NCBI RefSeq assembly: GCF_014337195.1
Contig: NZ_CP060634.1
Coordinates: 620,001-684,000, forward strand
DNA length: 64,000 nt
DNA from: Qiania dongpingensis
GTDB taxonomy: Bacteria > Bacillota > Clostridia > Lachnospirales > Lachnospiraceae
Direction: 5' to 3'
Shown: positions 42,214 through 51,500 of the stretch, in pieces
Position numbering within the stretch: position 1 is the first letter of the stretch
How the letters are laid out: each line of letters starts with the position of its first letter
Notes under the pieces: generated by a model
The model's database searches: none
The model's input: the letters and a program-made list of their open reading frames with translations, nothing else
Told to the model about the DNA's origin: nothing
Translations under genes and position numbers: made by a program

Positions 42214-42879
42214 TTATTTGTTTTCAAACTCCGAGAACACATCCATAAAAGCCTTTGTATTGGCCGTGATATCCCCAGAAAACACCGCGGAGCCTCCCAC
42301 AAGGACATTTGCGCCGGCTTCTACCACTTCTTTCGCATTGGAAGCCTTGATGCCTCCGTCCACCTGGATGTCGATGTCCAGTCCCCGCTCCTTCATGATC
42401 ATCCGAAGATCATGGACCTTTTCCAGGCAATAGGGAATCAGCTTCTGTCCTCCAAAACCCGGATTCACAGTCATGATCAGTACCATATCCAATTCGTCCA
42501 GCACATAATCAAGTGCCGAAAGAGGAGTAGCAGGATTCAGCGCCACTCCGGCTTTAATTCCGGCGGCTTTTATCTGCTGGATCACACGGTCCAAATGTGT
42601 ACAGGCTTCCGCATGTACGGTGATGATATCCGCCCCTGTCTTTGCAAACGCCTCAATATAGCGTCCGGGGTCTTCTATCATCAGATGAACGTCAAATACC
42701 TTATCCGTACACTTCCGGATGGTTTCTATGACCGGCATCCCAAATGAAATCTGCGGCACAAACATGCCGTCCATGACATCCAGATGGATATATCCGGCAC
42801 CCGCGTTTACGGTTTCCTCAATCTGCTCGCCCAGCTTTGTAAAATCCGCAGCCAGGATGGAAGGTGATAAAATTAACAT
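42214..42879 (-). CDS. rpe: Ribulose-phosphate 3-epimerase
   Basis: A 221-residue TIM-barrel enzyme of the pentose phosphate pathway. LSPSILAADFTKLGEQI opens it, HLDVMDGMFVPQISFG carries a metal-binding His/Asp pair, MTVNPGFGGQKLI is the phosphate loop, and QVDGGIKASNAKEVVEAGANVLVGGSAVF completes the site. It lies between rsgA and thiN, with AAGGAG before the ATG. Confidence 0.96.
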   Translation of the reverse strand: MLILSPSILAADFTKLGEQIEETVNAGAGYIHLDVMDGMFVPQISFGMPVIETIRKCTDKVFDVHLMIEDPGRYIEAFAKTGADIITVHAEACTHLDRVIQQIKAAGIKAGVALNPATPLSALDYVLDELDMVLIMTVNPGFGGQKLIPYCLEKVHDLRMIMKERGLDIDIQVDGGIKASNAKEVVEAGANVLVGGSAVFSGDITANTKAFMDVFSEFENK

Positions 42880-42899
42880 GACCGACTCCTTTTCAATCG

Positions 42900-43781
42900 T
42901 TAGTATCGTTTTTTTGATTTCAGTTCTTCATAGAGAAGCAGGTAATTCTCATACCGCTCCCTGCTTATGGTCCCATCTTCGACCGCCCTCTTTACCGCGC
43001 AGTCCGGTTCTTTCCCATGGACACAGCCCTGGAATCTGCAGCTTCCTTCCAGCTTTTCCATTTCCGGATAGTACCAGCGCAGCTCGCTACATTCAAGACC
43101 CTCTATCGCCAGGGAACTGAATCCCGGCGTATCCAGAAGGAAGGTCCCTTCCCCCACGCAGAAAAGTTCCGTATGCCTGGTGGTATGCTTCCCTCTTTTG
43201 ATCTTCTGGCTCACCTCCCCGGTCTCCATTCTGGCCTCGGGGCTCACGGCGTTCATGACCGAGGATTTCCCCACCCCGGAAGGTCCGGCCATGACCGTCG
43301 TCTTCTCCCGCAGAAGTGTCTGAATCTCCTCAATCCCTTCGCCGGTATACGTACTGGCAGAATGGACCGGATAACCGGCTCCGCCGTAAATGGCGGCCAG
43401 GCGCTCCGCCGTATCGCCGCCTGACAGATCCACTTTGTTGAAACATATGTGGCAGGGAATTTCCTGCATTCCCATCATGATCAGAAACCGGTCCAGCAAG
43501 TTTAAGTTCGGTTCCGGCTCCTTCACGGCGAATATCACAAGGGCCTGATCCACATTGGCCGAAGCCGGGCGAATCAGGCTGTTTTTTCTGGGGAATATCT
43601 CCGTGATATTCCCCAGCTTTTCTTCCTCATTCAGGACGTCCACCGCCACATCGTCTCCTACCAGAGGCTTCTTTCCCTGGCTGCGGAAAATCCCTTTTGC
43701 CTTACATTCATAGACTCTGCTGTGTCCGTCGTGGACATAGTAAAAGCCTGCGATTCCTTTGATGATCTTGCCCTTTGTCAT
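42900..43781 (-). CDS. rsgA: Ribosome small-subunit-dependent GTPase A
   Basis: A 293-residue circularly permuted GTPase that matures the 30S subunit. An OB-fold (residues 1-70) precedes the permuted motifs: NKVDL (G4) near 117, GPSGVGKSSVMNAV (G1) near 166, the T-containing GKHTTRH (G2) and DTPGFSSL (G3). The zinc-binding cysteine/histidine group is CRFQGCVHGKEPDC near 250-263. It directly follows prkC (one-base gap), as is typical in Firmicutes. Confidence 0.96.
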   Translation of the reverse strand: MTKGKIIKGIAGFYYVHDGHSRVYECKAKGIFRSQGKKPLVGDDVAVDVLNEEEKLGNITEIFPRKNSLIRPASANVDQALVIFAVKEPEPNLNLLDRFLIMMGMQEIPCHICFNKVDLSGGDTAERLAAIYGGAGYPVHSASTYTGEGIEEIQTLLREKTTVMAGPSGVGKSSVMNAVSPEARMETGEVSQKIKRGKHTTRHTELFCVGEGTFLLDTPGFSSLAIEGLECSELRWYYPEMEKLEGSCRFQGCVHGKEPDCAVKRAVEDGTISRERYENYLLLYEELKSKKRY

Positions 43782-43782
43782 A

Positions 43783-45936
43783 TTACTGCGCCGGCTGGTC
43801 CGGAAGATTGCCGTCGGGAGTCCCGCTGCTCTCCGTAGGATTTGTGCTCGACGGTTCTGTCGGTGCGGGCGGCGCCGTTGATTCTGTCGTCGGCTCCTCC
43901 TTCGGCCCGCGGCTCACCCAGATATCCACTGTGGTCCCAGGCTTTAACTCCGTGCCCTCCGTATATTCCGCATCGATCACCTGTCCGATCTCTTCATTGC
44001 TGTACTGCTTTCCTACCGCGCCCAGCTTCAGGCCGGCCGCTTCCAACTGCGCCTGCGCGCCCGCCGCATCCAGGCCGAGAATCCCGGGCATGGTGACCTT
44101 TTCCTCTTCCTTTTTACCCATGCTGATCACCAGATTGACCTTCGTGCCTTCCTCAACGGTGCTGCCGCCTTTTACGGACTGGTTCATGACATGACCCACT
44201 TCGTATTCTTCACTATAGTCCTCGGTCACGCTGCCCACCTGGAGATTGGCTCCTTCCAGAGCGGATCTGGCCTGGCTCTCCGTCTTGTCCAGCACATCCG
44301 GCACCTCAGTGGTCTTCGTCTCCGGCCCCTTGGACAGGTATACGGTGACCTTATCTCCTATGGTGCACTTGCTTCCAACGCCGGGGGTCACCTTCGCGAC
44401 CTTTCCTTCTTCCACATCGTCGCTGAAGATCTCATCGAATTCCGGCTCCAGGAAAGCCTCATGGAGGGCTTTCGTCGCCTGCTCCTTCGTCATACCGATC
44501 AGATCCGCCGGGACCTGTGTCTCAGTAGTTCCCTTGCTGACCGTCAGCTTCACCACCGTATGCCGCTTCACCGACGAGCCTTCCGCGAACTCCTGCTCCA
44601 TGATCTGGCCTTCCTCATAGTCATTGGACTCGCTGTAGGAAAGCTTCATCTCCAGATCCAGCTTGGCGAGCTCTTCTTCCGCCTCTGCCACAGTCTTTCC
44701 GAGCAGATTCGGCATGGACACCTCTGTTGCATCAGACTCTGCCGTTGTTTCCTTGTTGTTCTTCTTTCCGGAAAAATCAAAGAGACCAAAGGTCTTGCCG
44801 AGGACGAACAAAGCCAGCAGCACGATGACTACGGCAACCACGATTCCCACAATGGTATACACTTTGTCGGATTTCTTTCCTTCCTCGTACTCTTCATCTT
44901 CTTCGTCATCCAGCGGAAGCATCTCGTCATCATCATAATCCAGCTGATAACGCTCTTCCTCTTCCATATCGTCATAATCATCCAGCGGTTCCAGCATTTC
45001 CGTGTCATCCATGCCGCCGCGGCCGGCTTCGTCACGAATCTGGTTCACCTCATCCTGGCTCATCACCCGGGTGGGTCCGTCGCTGTTTATCACATTCATC
45101 CGGACAAAGTCTTCGTTGGGAGTCATCAGCGCCCGCTTCAAGTCCCCGATGAGCTCCGTCACGCTGCGGTAGCGCAGCTCCGGCTTTTTCTGTGTACACT
45201 TTAATACAATTTTTTCCAGGCTCACAGGGATCATGGGATCATATTCCCTGGGCGGGACCATTTCCCCCTGGATGTGGAGAAGCGCCACGGAAACTGTGGA
45301 GTCTCCCTCAAAAGGCACACGTCCCGTGAGCATTTCATACATGGTAATACCCAGAGAATAGATATCACTGCGTTCATCACAGTATCCTCCTCTGGCCTGT
45401 TCCGGTGAAATATAATGGACGGAACCCATGGTATTGGAAGTGATGGTTTCCGTAGTGGCCGCCTTAGCGATCCCAAAATCCGTCACTTTTACCTTGCCGT
45501 CCCTGGAAATAATAATGTTTTGAGGCTTGATATCCCGATGGACGATATGCTGCTCATGGGCCGCTTCGATGCCCTGGGCCACCTGCATCGCAATGCCGAT
45601 GGTCTCTCGTATCTCCAGCTTTCCCTTTTTGGCAATATAAGTCTTAAGAGTGATCCCCTCGACTATCTCCATCACGATATAATGAAGCTCGTCTTCATCC
45701 CCCACGTCAAATACATGCACGATATTGGGATGGGACAAGCATGCCGCCGCATGGGCCTCCGTCCGAAACTTGCCGACAAAAGTCTTATCAGAATTGAATT
45801 CCTGTTTCAGGACCTTTACGGCCACATCCCGGTTCAGTTTGTGATCCTTGGCCCTGTACACGTCCGACATGCCGCCGGAGCCGATCTTTTCCAGGATCTC
45901 ATAACGTTCACCCAGAAACATTCCTATTCTTACCAT
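43783..45936 (-). CDS. prkC: PASTA-domain serine/threonine protein kinase
   Basis: A 717-residue membrane kinase. The cytoplasmic kinase domain (residues 10-275) has GSGGMSDVYRA, the lysine in VAVKVL, HRDIKPQNIII and DFGIAKA. An acidic juxtamembrane region (DYDDMEEEERYQLDYDDDEM...) leads to the transmembrane helix VGIVVAVVIVLLALFVLGK near 369-387. Four extracellular PASTA repeats follow, then a Pro/Thr/Ser-rich tail of about 40 residues. PASTA repeats bind peptidoglycan fragments, and the kinase controls growth and exit from dormancy. The cognate phosphatase lies just upstream, overlapping by seven bases. Confidence 0.96.
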   Translation of the reverse strand: MVRIGMFLGERYEILEKIGSGGMSDVYRAKDHKLNRDVAVKVLKQEFNSDKTFVGKFRTEAHAAACLSHPNIVHVFDVGDEDELHYIVMEIVEGITLKTYIAKKGKLEIRETIGIAMQVAQGIEAAHEQHIVHRDIKPQNIIISRDGKVKVTDFGIAKAATTETITSNTMGSVHYISPEQARGGYCDERSDIYSLGITMYEMLTGRVPFEGDSTVSVALLHIQGEMVPPREYDPMIPVSLEKIVLKCTQKKPELRYRSVTELIGDLKRALMTPNEDFVRMNVINSDGPTRVMSQDEVNQIRDEAGRGGMDDTEMLEPLDDYDDMEEEERYQLDYDDDEMLPLDDEEDEEYEEGKKSDKVYTIVGIVVAVVIVLLALFVLGKTFGLFDFSGKKNNKETTAESDATEVSMPNLLGKTVAEAEEELAKLDLEMKLSYSESNDYEEGQIMEQEFAEGSSVKRHTVVKLTVSKGTTETQVPADLIGMTKEQATKALHEAFLEPEFDEIFSDDVEEGKVAKVTPGVGSKCTIGDKVTVYLSKGPETKTTEVPDVLDKTESQARSALEGANLQVGSVTEDYSEEYEVGHVMNQSVKGGSTVEEGTKVNLVISMGKKEEEKVTMPGILGLDAAGAQAQLEAAGLKLGAVGKQYSNEEIGQVIDAEYTEGTELKPGTTVDIWVSRGPKEEPTTESTAPPAPTEPSSTNPTESSGTPDGNLPDQPAQ

Positions 45937-46673
45937 TCTTTCACCTCGTCTACGTTCGGCCGGAACAGCACTACGGCAATATTGTCCCTGCCTCCATTGT
46001 TATTTGCCTCTTCTATCAAGTCCTCCGCAGCCGCCTTTAGGTCCTCCCGGCCCGCCACAATCTCCCGGATGGTGTCGTCGGGGACCATATTGCTGAGTCC
46101 GTCGGAACACATGAGCACTGTGTCCCCTTCCTCCAGCGTCACTTCAAAAAAGTCCGCGAAGACCCCGCTTCTGGCGCCGATGGCCCTGGTAATAATATTC
46201 TTGTGCTCATGGTAGGCTTCGCTTCCGCGCTCCATCTCTCCGCGCTGAATCAATTCTTCGACCAGCGAATGGTCTCTCGTGATCTGCCTGATCTCGTCTT
46301 GAATCACATAAAGCCGGCTGTCTCCCACATTGGCCACACACAGGACGCTTCCCATGACACAGGCCGCCACAAGAGTAGTGCCCATGCCCGCCAGTTTTTC
46401 ATCTTCGGACGCTCTTTCCAGAAGCATCCCGTTCACCTGGCGGATGCTGTCATTCAGAATCGTAATTGGATTATTGCCCTCTGCGGCCTCTATCAAACGA
46501 ACCAGATTATCTATCGTATATTTCGACGCAAAATCTCCTGCCTGATGCCCTCCCATTCCATCTGCTACTACAAACAAATTGGGAATGTTCCCAACCGGAA
46601 AGGTCGAATAATATACCGCATCCTGATTGATCTGTCTTTTTCTTCCCCGGTCGGTCATCGCGTAGGCCTTCAT
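45930..46673 (-). CDS. stp: PP2C-type protein phosphatase (PrpC/Stp)
   Basis: A 247-residue metal-dependent phosphatase that removes phosphates placed by the PASTA kinase. Metal-binding motifs VVADGMGGHQAGD near residues 35-47, GTTLVAACV, VGDSRLYV, DHSLVEELI, MCSDGLSNMV and GRDNIAVVLF are all present. AGGAGG precedes ATG 46673. It overlaps the prkC start by seven bases and follows rlmN by 34 bases. Confidence 0.95.
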   Translation of the reverse strand: MKAYAMTDRGRKRQINQDAVYYSTFPVGNIPNLFVVADGMGGHQAGDFASKYTIDNLVRLIEAAEGNNPITILNDSIRQVNGMLLERASEDEKLAGMGTTLVAACVMGSVLCVANVGDSRLYVIQDEIRQITRDHSLVEELIQRGEMERGSEAYHEHKNIITRAIGARSGVFADFFEVTLEEGDTVLMCSDGLSNMVPDDTIREIVAGREDLKAAAEDLIEEANNNGGRDNIAVVLFRPNVDEVKEW

Positions 46674-46707
46674 GCACTATCCTCCTTCTGCCTCAAACAG
46701 ACACCTC

Positions 46708-47745
46708 TTAGGGCCGTTCTTCCCGGTAGCTTCGGCGCAGCTGCCCGCAGGCTCCGTTGATATCCCGTCCCATTTCTCTTCTAATAGTAACATTAATTCC
46801 ACTTTTTTCAAGTATATTTTTGAAATTCCGGATGGCCTCCTGTCCGGAACGCACGTATTTACGCTCTTTTATGGGATTCACCGGTATGAGGTTCACATGA
46901 CAGTTTCTATGTCCCAAAAGGGCCGCCAGCGCCTCGGCCTCCTCTTTTGTATCATTGACACCCCCCACCAGGCTATACTCAAAACTCGGCCGCCTTCCCG
47001 TTTTTTCAAAATAAATATCGCACGCGGGCAGCACCTCCTTTAAGCCGTATCGATTGGCGATGGGCATCAGTTCCTTTCTTTTCTCGTCATCCGCCGCGTG
47101 AAGAGAAAGGGCAAGGGTGATGGGCAGCTTTTCCTCTGCCAGGCGGCAGATTCTGTCCGGCAGGCCGCAGGTGGAAACTGTGATATTTCTTGCGCTCAGA
47201 TGGAACCCGCGCTCGTCTGTGAGAAGACGTATAAATTTTACAAAATTATCGTAATTATCCAAAGGCTCTCCGGATCCCATGACCACCACGTTCGATACAC
47301 GTTTTCCCATGAGCGCCTGCATTCGGTAAATCTGCTCCAGCATCTCCGACGGTCTCAGATCGCGCACAAGCCCGTCCAGCGTGGACGCGCAGAAGCGGCA
47401 GCCCATGCGGCAGCCTACCTGAGAGGAAATACATACGCTGTTCCCGTGATGGTATTCCATCCAGACACTTTCAATGACATTGCCGTCATCCAGGCGGAAC
47501 AGATATTTCCTGGTCCCGTCCAATTCCGATACAAGCACCTCAACAGGCTCCAGAACTGTCAGAAAAAACCGTTCTGAAAGCCTTTGTCTCAAAGAAAGGG
47601 ACAGGTTTGTCATCTCATCAAAGCTGTCCGCCAGCTTTTCATGGAGCCAGCTGAATATCTGACCTGCCCGGAAGGGCTTTTCTCCCATATCCGCCAGGGC
47701 ATCCGTAAGTTCTTCCAACGTAAGAGATTTTATATCTGTCTTCAT
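46708..47745 (-). CDS. rlmN: 23S rRNA (adenine2503-C2)-methyltransferase / tRNA A37 methyltransferase
   Basis: A 345-residue radical SAM enzyme. The cluster motif is CRMGCRFCASTLDG near residues 111-124, VVMGSGEPLDN is near 155, and SLHAADDEKRKELMPIANRY and the EYSLVGGVNDTKEEA segment are RlmN signatures. The second catalytic cysteine probably lies in the C-terminal DINGACGQLR. It overlaps the end of rsmB by four bases. Confidence 0.96.
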   Translation of the reverse strand: MKTDIKSLTLEELTDALADMGEKPFRAGQIFSWLHEKLADSFDEMTNLSLSLRQRLSERFFLTVLEPVEVLVSELDGTRKYLFRLDDGNVIESVWMEYHHGNSVCISSQVGCRMGCRFCASTLDGLVRDLRPSEMLEQIYRMQALMGKRVSNVVVMGSGEPLDNYDNFVKFIRLLTDERGFHLSARNITVSTCGLPDRICRLAEEKLPITLALSLHAADDEKRKELMPIANRYGLKEVLPACDIYFEKTGRRPSFEYSLVGGVNDTKEEAEALAALLGHRNCHVNLIPVNPIKERKYVRSGQEAIRNFKNILEKSGINVTIRREMGRDINGACGQLRRSYREERP

Positions 47746-49142
47746 TTATGTATCGATTCCTTCCTGCGGAACCGGGCGATAAAAAACCCGTCTGTCCCTT
47801 TTTCTCCCGGCAGAAGCTGCAGCTTTCCCTGTCCCGTGGTCTCAGTGAAAAACCTCTCCGGCAGAATCTCCTCCAGGCTTTCCGGGTAAAACGGATAATT
47901 CTCTGAGAACCAGTCCGCGTTTTCCGTGTTCTCCGATGAGAATACCGTACAAGTGGAATACACCAGTCTCCCTCCCGGCTTCACATACTGCCAGATCACA
48001 TCCAGGATTCTCCGCTGAAGCATGACTAATTCCCTCTGTATATCCTCTGTCATTTTATACTTGATGTCACTTTTCCTTCCGATAATCCCCATTCCTGAAC
48101 AGGGCAGGTCCGCGATCACCACATCTGCCGAAGCGACCTTGTTTTTATCCAAAACGAGCGCATCCCATACCCTGGCCGACAGATTGGTCAGGCGGCTGCG
48201 TCCGATGTTTTCTTCTATAAGTCTCACTTTTTCCGCCGTCAGATCCTGGGCCTCCACACGGCCTGTCCCATGGAGCAGGTCCGCGGCATGGAGGCTTTTC
48301 CCGCCGGGCGCCGCGCACACATCCAGAACAAAATCGCCTTCTTTTGGAGCTGCCGCCAGCCCTGCCAGCATAGAGCTCACATCCTGAACCTGTAAAAAGC
48401 CCTTCGAAAAAGCGTCGATTTCCGGTAGCATATCAAAATCATGGATCTCGAGAGCTCCGGGAATACCGTCAATCGTTTCTGCCCGTATCCCCTGCTCCTC
48501 CAGACTGGTCTTTACAGCCTCCAGGGAAATTCTGCTAAGATTGCACCGGACAGTGAGAGGCCGTTCGGACAGCCCGGCCGCCAACATCCCTTCTGCCCTT
48601 TCCTCACCGTATTCTTCCAGCAGCTTTTTTGTGATCCAAACAGGCATGGAATATTTCACTGCCGCATATGCAGGAAAATCCAGCTTTTTATCGGGAAGCG
48701 CCACTTCTCCCGAACCTCTGGAAACTGCCCGCAAGACTCCGTTCACAAAGCCCTTCAGACTTCCAAAGCCTTTTTTCTGAGCCAGCCTCACAGCCTCGTT
48801 GCAGGCAGCGCTGTCCGGTACTGCGTCCATATATAAAATCTGATAGACCCCCATCCTGAGGATTTCCCGTATGACAGGCTTCATCTTTTCTGTCTTTATC
48901 TTGGAAAACCAGTCGATGGTATAGTCCAGCTCATACAGGCGTTCGACAACGCCTTCCGTCAGCCGCGTGAGGAATGCCCTGTCCCTCTTTTCCAGATGAC
49001 GGTATTTCTCCAGTTCTTCCCGGAGCACCACATGGCTGTACTCTCCCTGTTCCAGTATCCGAAGCAGGCAGCTCAGAGAAACCGCCCGGATATTTATACT
49101 CTGGTCCAGTCCTCCCGGCCTCTTTTTCCCTCTGTCAGTCAC
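47742..49142 (-). CDS. rsmB: 16S rRNA (cytosine967-C5)-methyltransferase
   Basis: A 466-residue enzyme. I start at the GTG at 49142, because GGAGG lies upstream and the NusB-like domain begins soon after (INIRAVSLSCLLRILEQGEYSH); the frame is open for another 58 codons, which are shadow of the metallopeptidase gene. Residues 20-150 are the NusB-like RNA-binding domain. The methyltransferase domain has VLDVCAAPGGKSLHAADL, the proline-cysteine motif ADLPCSGMGIIG and the catalytic cysteine in GRLVYSTCTVF. It overlaps the upstream gene by eight bases and rlmN by four. Confidence 0.95.
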   Translation of the reverse strand: MTDRGKKRPGGLDQSINIRAVSLSCLLRILEQGEYSHVVLREELEKYRHLEKRDRAFLTRLTEGVVERLYELDYTIDWFSKIKTEKMKPVIREILRMGVYQILYMDAVPDSAACNEAVRLAQKKGFGSLKGFVNGVLRAVSRGSGEVALPDKKLDFPAYAAVKYSMPVWITKKLLEEYGEERAEGMLAAGLSERPLTVRCNLSRISLEAVKTSLEEQGIRAETIDGIPGALEIHDFDMLPEIDAFSKGFLQVQDVSSMLAGLAAAPKEGDFVLDVCAAPGGKSLHAADLLHGTGRVEAQDLTAEKVRLIEENIGRSRLTNLSARVWDALVLDKNKVASADVVIADLPCSGMGIIGRKSDIKYKMTEDIQRELVMLQRRILDVIWQYVKPGGRLVYSTCTVFSSENTENADWFSENYPFYPESLEEILPERFFTETTGQGKLQLLPGEKGTDGFFIARFRRKESIHK

Positions 49143-49854
49143 GGTTCCGTCTTCCTCCAAACAGCAGGATAAGCCGCAGCAGCTGAAGGATGGCTGACAA
49201 AGCTCCAGCCACATAGGTGAGAGCCGCGGCAGAAAGGACTTTTCTGGTCTGTGCCGCCTCGTCCTGGTATAAGATTCCGTTTTCCTGCAGGAGCACCAGC
49301 GCCCGCCTGGAGGCATTGAACTCCACCGGCAGAGTAATGAGCTGGAATAAAACCGCCAGAGAAAAGCAGAGAATCCCCAGATTCACCAACAGGGAATAAC
49401 TGCCGTTTCTGGCGCCGAATATCAGTCCCGCAATGATCAGAAGCATGCTGATGCTGGAGCCAAAATTGGCAACCGGTACAAAAGCAGTCCTGAGCTTTAA
49501 GGGAGAATATCCCACTTCATCCTGGATAGCATGGCCGCATTCATGGGCCGCCACTCCGATGGCCGCCACAGATGTGGAGCCATATACAGACTGGGACAGC
49601 TTAAGGGTCTTATTCCTGGGATCATAGTGATCCGTTAAATCTCCGGCCACAGACATCACCTGCACGCCGTAGATTCCCTGGCTGTCCAGCAGCCTCCTGG
49701 CTGCCTCCGCGCCGGTCATACCAGTCCGGCTCATCACCTTCGAATACTTAGCAAACGTACTCTTCACCCTGGCCGATGCGATCATGCAGATGACCGCGCC
49801 GACAATCACCAAAACCCAGGTGGGGTCAAAATAATAAAATCCATAATAAGGCAT
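49135..49854 (-). CDS. Zinc metallopeptidase, YugP family
   Basis: A 239-residue membrane peptidase. The zinc motif is HECGH in VAAHECGHAIQDEVGY near residues 102-117, flanked by hydrophobic segments near 10-28, 133-180 and 215-232. It is preceded by the family segment YDPRNKTLKLSQSVYGSTSVAAIG. It lies between fmt and rsmB, where many Clostridia carry it. The ribosome site AAGGAG is about 13 bases ahead of the ATG, somewhat far. Substrates are unknown. Confidence 0.9.
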   Translation of the reverse strand: MPYYGFYYFDPTWVLVIVGAVICMIASARVKSTFAKYSKVMSRTGMTGAEAARRLLDSQGIYGVQVMSVAGDLTDHYDPRNKTLKLSQSVYGSTSVAAIGVAAHECGHAIQDEVGYSPLKLRTAFVPVANFGSSISMLLIIAGLIFGARNGSYSLLVNLGILCFSLAVLFQLITLPVEFNASRRALVLLQENGILYQDEAAQTRKVLSAAALTYVAGALSAILQLLRLILLFGGRRNRD

Positions 49855-49879
49855 AGTTTTTCATTCACTCCTTGTTGTA

Positions 49880-50821
49880 TTATTGCTTTCTTTCGAACAC
49901 ATCTCCCATTTTCAGAGGATATCCCCTGAGAAATGCACCCGCATCCATCCGTTTCTTTCCCTCCGGCTGGAGTTCCTTCACCTCCAGGAGCCCATTTCCG
50001 GTCTGCACAGAAAAGCTCTCTTTTCCGATGGCAGCGACCGTGCCTGGAGCCGTTTTCTCTCCCTGCTCCGGAAGCACTCCGGCCTTCCATATCTTCACCG
50101 TCCGGCCCTCCAGACGGGTGTATGCGCTGGGCCAGGGCAAAAGCCCCCGGATCAGCCGTTCAATCGCCGCCGCATCCATGGACCAGTCGATGTCACCCAG
50201 GGATTTGGTCAGAATCTTCGCATAGCAGGATTCTCCTTCCTGTGGAATCCGCTCTAAGCTTCCCGCCTCCAGCTTTTCCAAGGTCTCCACGATCAAAGGA
50301 CCGCCCGCGGCGCTCAGCTTGTCATGAAGGGTTCCTCCCGTTTCTTCTTCATCAATGGGAATGACCGTTTTCAAGAGCATATCGCCGGTATCCAGCCCCT
50401 CTTCCATATACATGGTTGTGATTCCCGTCTCTTTTTCACCGTCTATGATCGCCCACTGGATAGGCGCAGCTCCCCGGTATTTGGGCAGAAGAGACGCGTG
50501 GATATTGATGCACCCATACTTCGGAAGCTCCAATATTTCTTTCGGCAGAATCTGCCCGAAAGCGATCACTACGATCACCTCCGGATCTATTTCTTTAAGT
50601 TTCGTCATGAATTCAGGATTTCCCTTCACCCTGGCCGGCTGATAAACCGGAATCCCATGGGAAAGCGCAGCTTTTTTTACTGCCGTTATCTGCATTTCCT
50701 TCCCGCGTCCCTTTGGCTTATCCGGCTGCGTGACCACGCCTGCCACCTGATGGCCGGCCGCCACCAGCGCTTCCAGAGCCGGAACTGAAAAATCAGGAGT
50801 TCCCATAAACACTACTTTCAT
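49880..50821 (-). CDS. fmt: Methionyl-tRNA formyltransferase
   Basis: A 313-residue enzyme that formylates initiator Met-tRNA using 10-formyltetrahydrofolate. MKVVFMGTPDFSVPALEAL opens the Rossmann domain, the active-site block is INIHASLLPKYRGAAPIQWAII near residues 105-126 (Asn, His), and the C-terminal OB-fold contains the GLLPWPSAYT segment. It is encoded shortly after def, the paired deformylase, and GGAGG precedes the ATG. Confidence 0.96.
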   Translation of the reverse strand: MKVVFMGTPDFSVPALEALVAAGHQVAGVVTQPDKPKGRGKEMQITAVKKAALSHGIPVYQPARVKGNPEFMTKLKEIDPEVIVVIAFGQILPKEILELPKYGCINIHASLLPKYRGAAPIQWAIIDGEKETGITTMYMEEGLDTGDMLLKTVIPIDEEETGGTLHDKLSAAGGPLIVETLEKLEAGSLERIPQEGESCYAKILTKSLGDIDWSMDAAAIERLIRGLLPWPSAYTRLEGRTVKIWKAGVLPEQGEKTAPGTVAAIGKESFSVQTGNGLLEVKELQPEGKKRMDAGAFLRGYPLKMGDVFERKQ

Positions 50822-50961
50822 ACGTCTGCTCCTCCAACCTCCGTCATAGTTCTTCCGAATTCTGTCTATTTCCCGCAGACTGACGGACTGTTATAATCAG
50901 TATACTCTTATTTTTTCCAAATACCGCGATTTTCACAGTTTTTTAAGAAAAAACTTCTGAT

Positions 50962-51438
50962 TTATTCATCTTCTTCCTCATCTGTCACGTCCATCAGCTC
51001 ACCTTCCACCAGCTCCACATAAAGTCTGCCTTCCAGATGGTCACACTCATGACAGATGGCCCGGGCCAGAAGCTCTGTCCCCTTTATCAGATGCTCCTTC
51101 ATATTTTCGTCCAGCGCCTTGACTGTCACTTCATTCGGCCTGGTTACGATACCTTGTTTTCCCGGAACACTCAGGCATCCTTCCGGCCCTGACTGTTCAC
51201 CGCGTGTCTCCAGAATCACCGGATTAATGAGCACGATAGGCCCGTCGCCCGCGTCGATTGTTACGATTCTTTTAAGAACCCCCACCTGCGGCGCGGCAAG
51301 GCCTACTCCGTTCGCCTCATACATGGTGTCCAGCATATCTGCTATGAGCTGGCTCGTCCTGGGAGTCATCTCCTTTACTTCCTTCGCTTTTTTAGTCAGT
51401 ACTTCGTCGCCGATTTCTCTGATCGTCCTCAGTGCCAT
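50962..51438 (-). CDS. def: Peptide deformylase
   Basis: A 158-residue metalloenzyme that removes N-terminal formyl groups from nascent proteins. All three motifs are intact: GVGLAAPQVG near residues 44-53, EGCLSVPG near 86-93, and HECDHLEG near 129-136 (metal ligands Cys, His, His). The C-terminus is a short acidic tail. The 140-base gap to fmt has an A/T-rich hairpin just after the def stop and may hold a second promoter. Confidence 0.96.
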   Translation of the reverse strand: MALRTIREIGDEVLTKKAKEVKEMTPRTSQLIADMLDTMYEANGVGLAAPQVGVLKRIVTIDAGDGPIVLINPVILETRGEQSGPEGCLSVPGKQGIVTRPNEVTVKALDENMKEHLIKGTELLARAICHECDHLEGRLYVELVEGELMDVTDEEEDE

Positions 51439-51500
51439 GATTCTCTGTCCTTTCTTTTTATGTTTTGTTTTCTATATTCTGCCCGTCTTCCGGTTAATAT

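Noticed and set aside
44191..45204. A 337-codon plus-strand open frame opposite prkC
   Set aside because: It is antisense to the PASTA kinase; the His/Leu/Ile-rich product reflects the acidic linker and PASTA codons read backwards.
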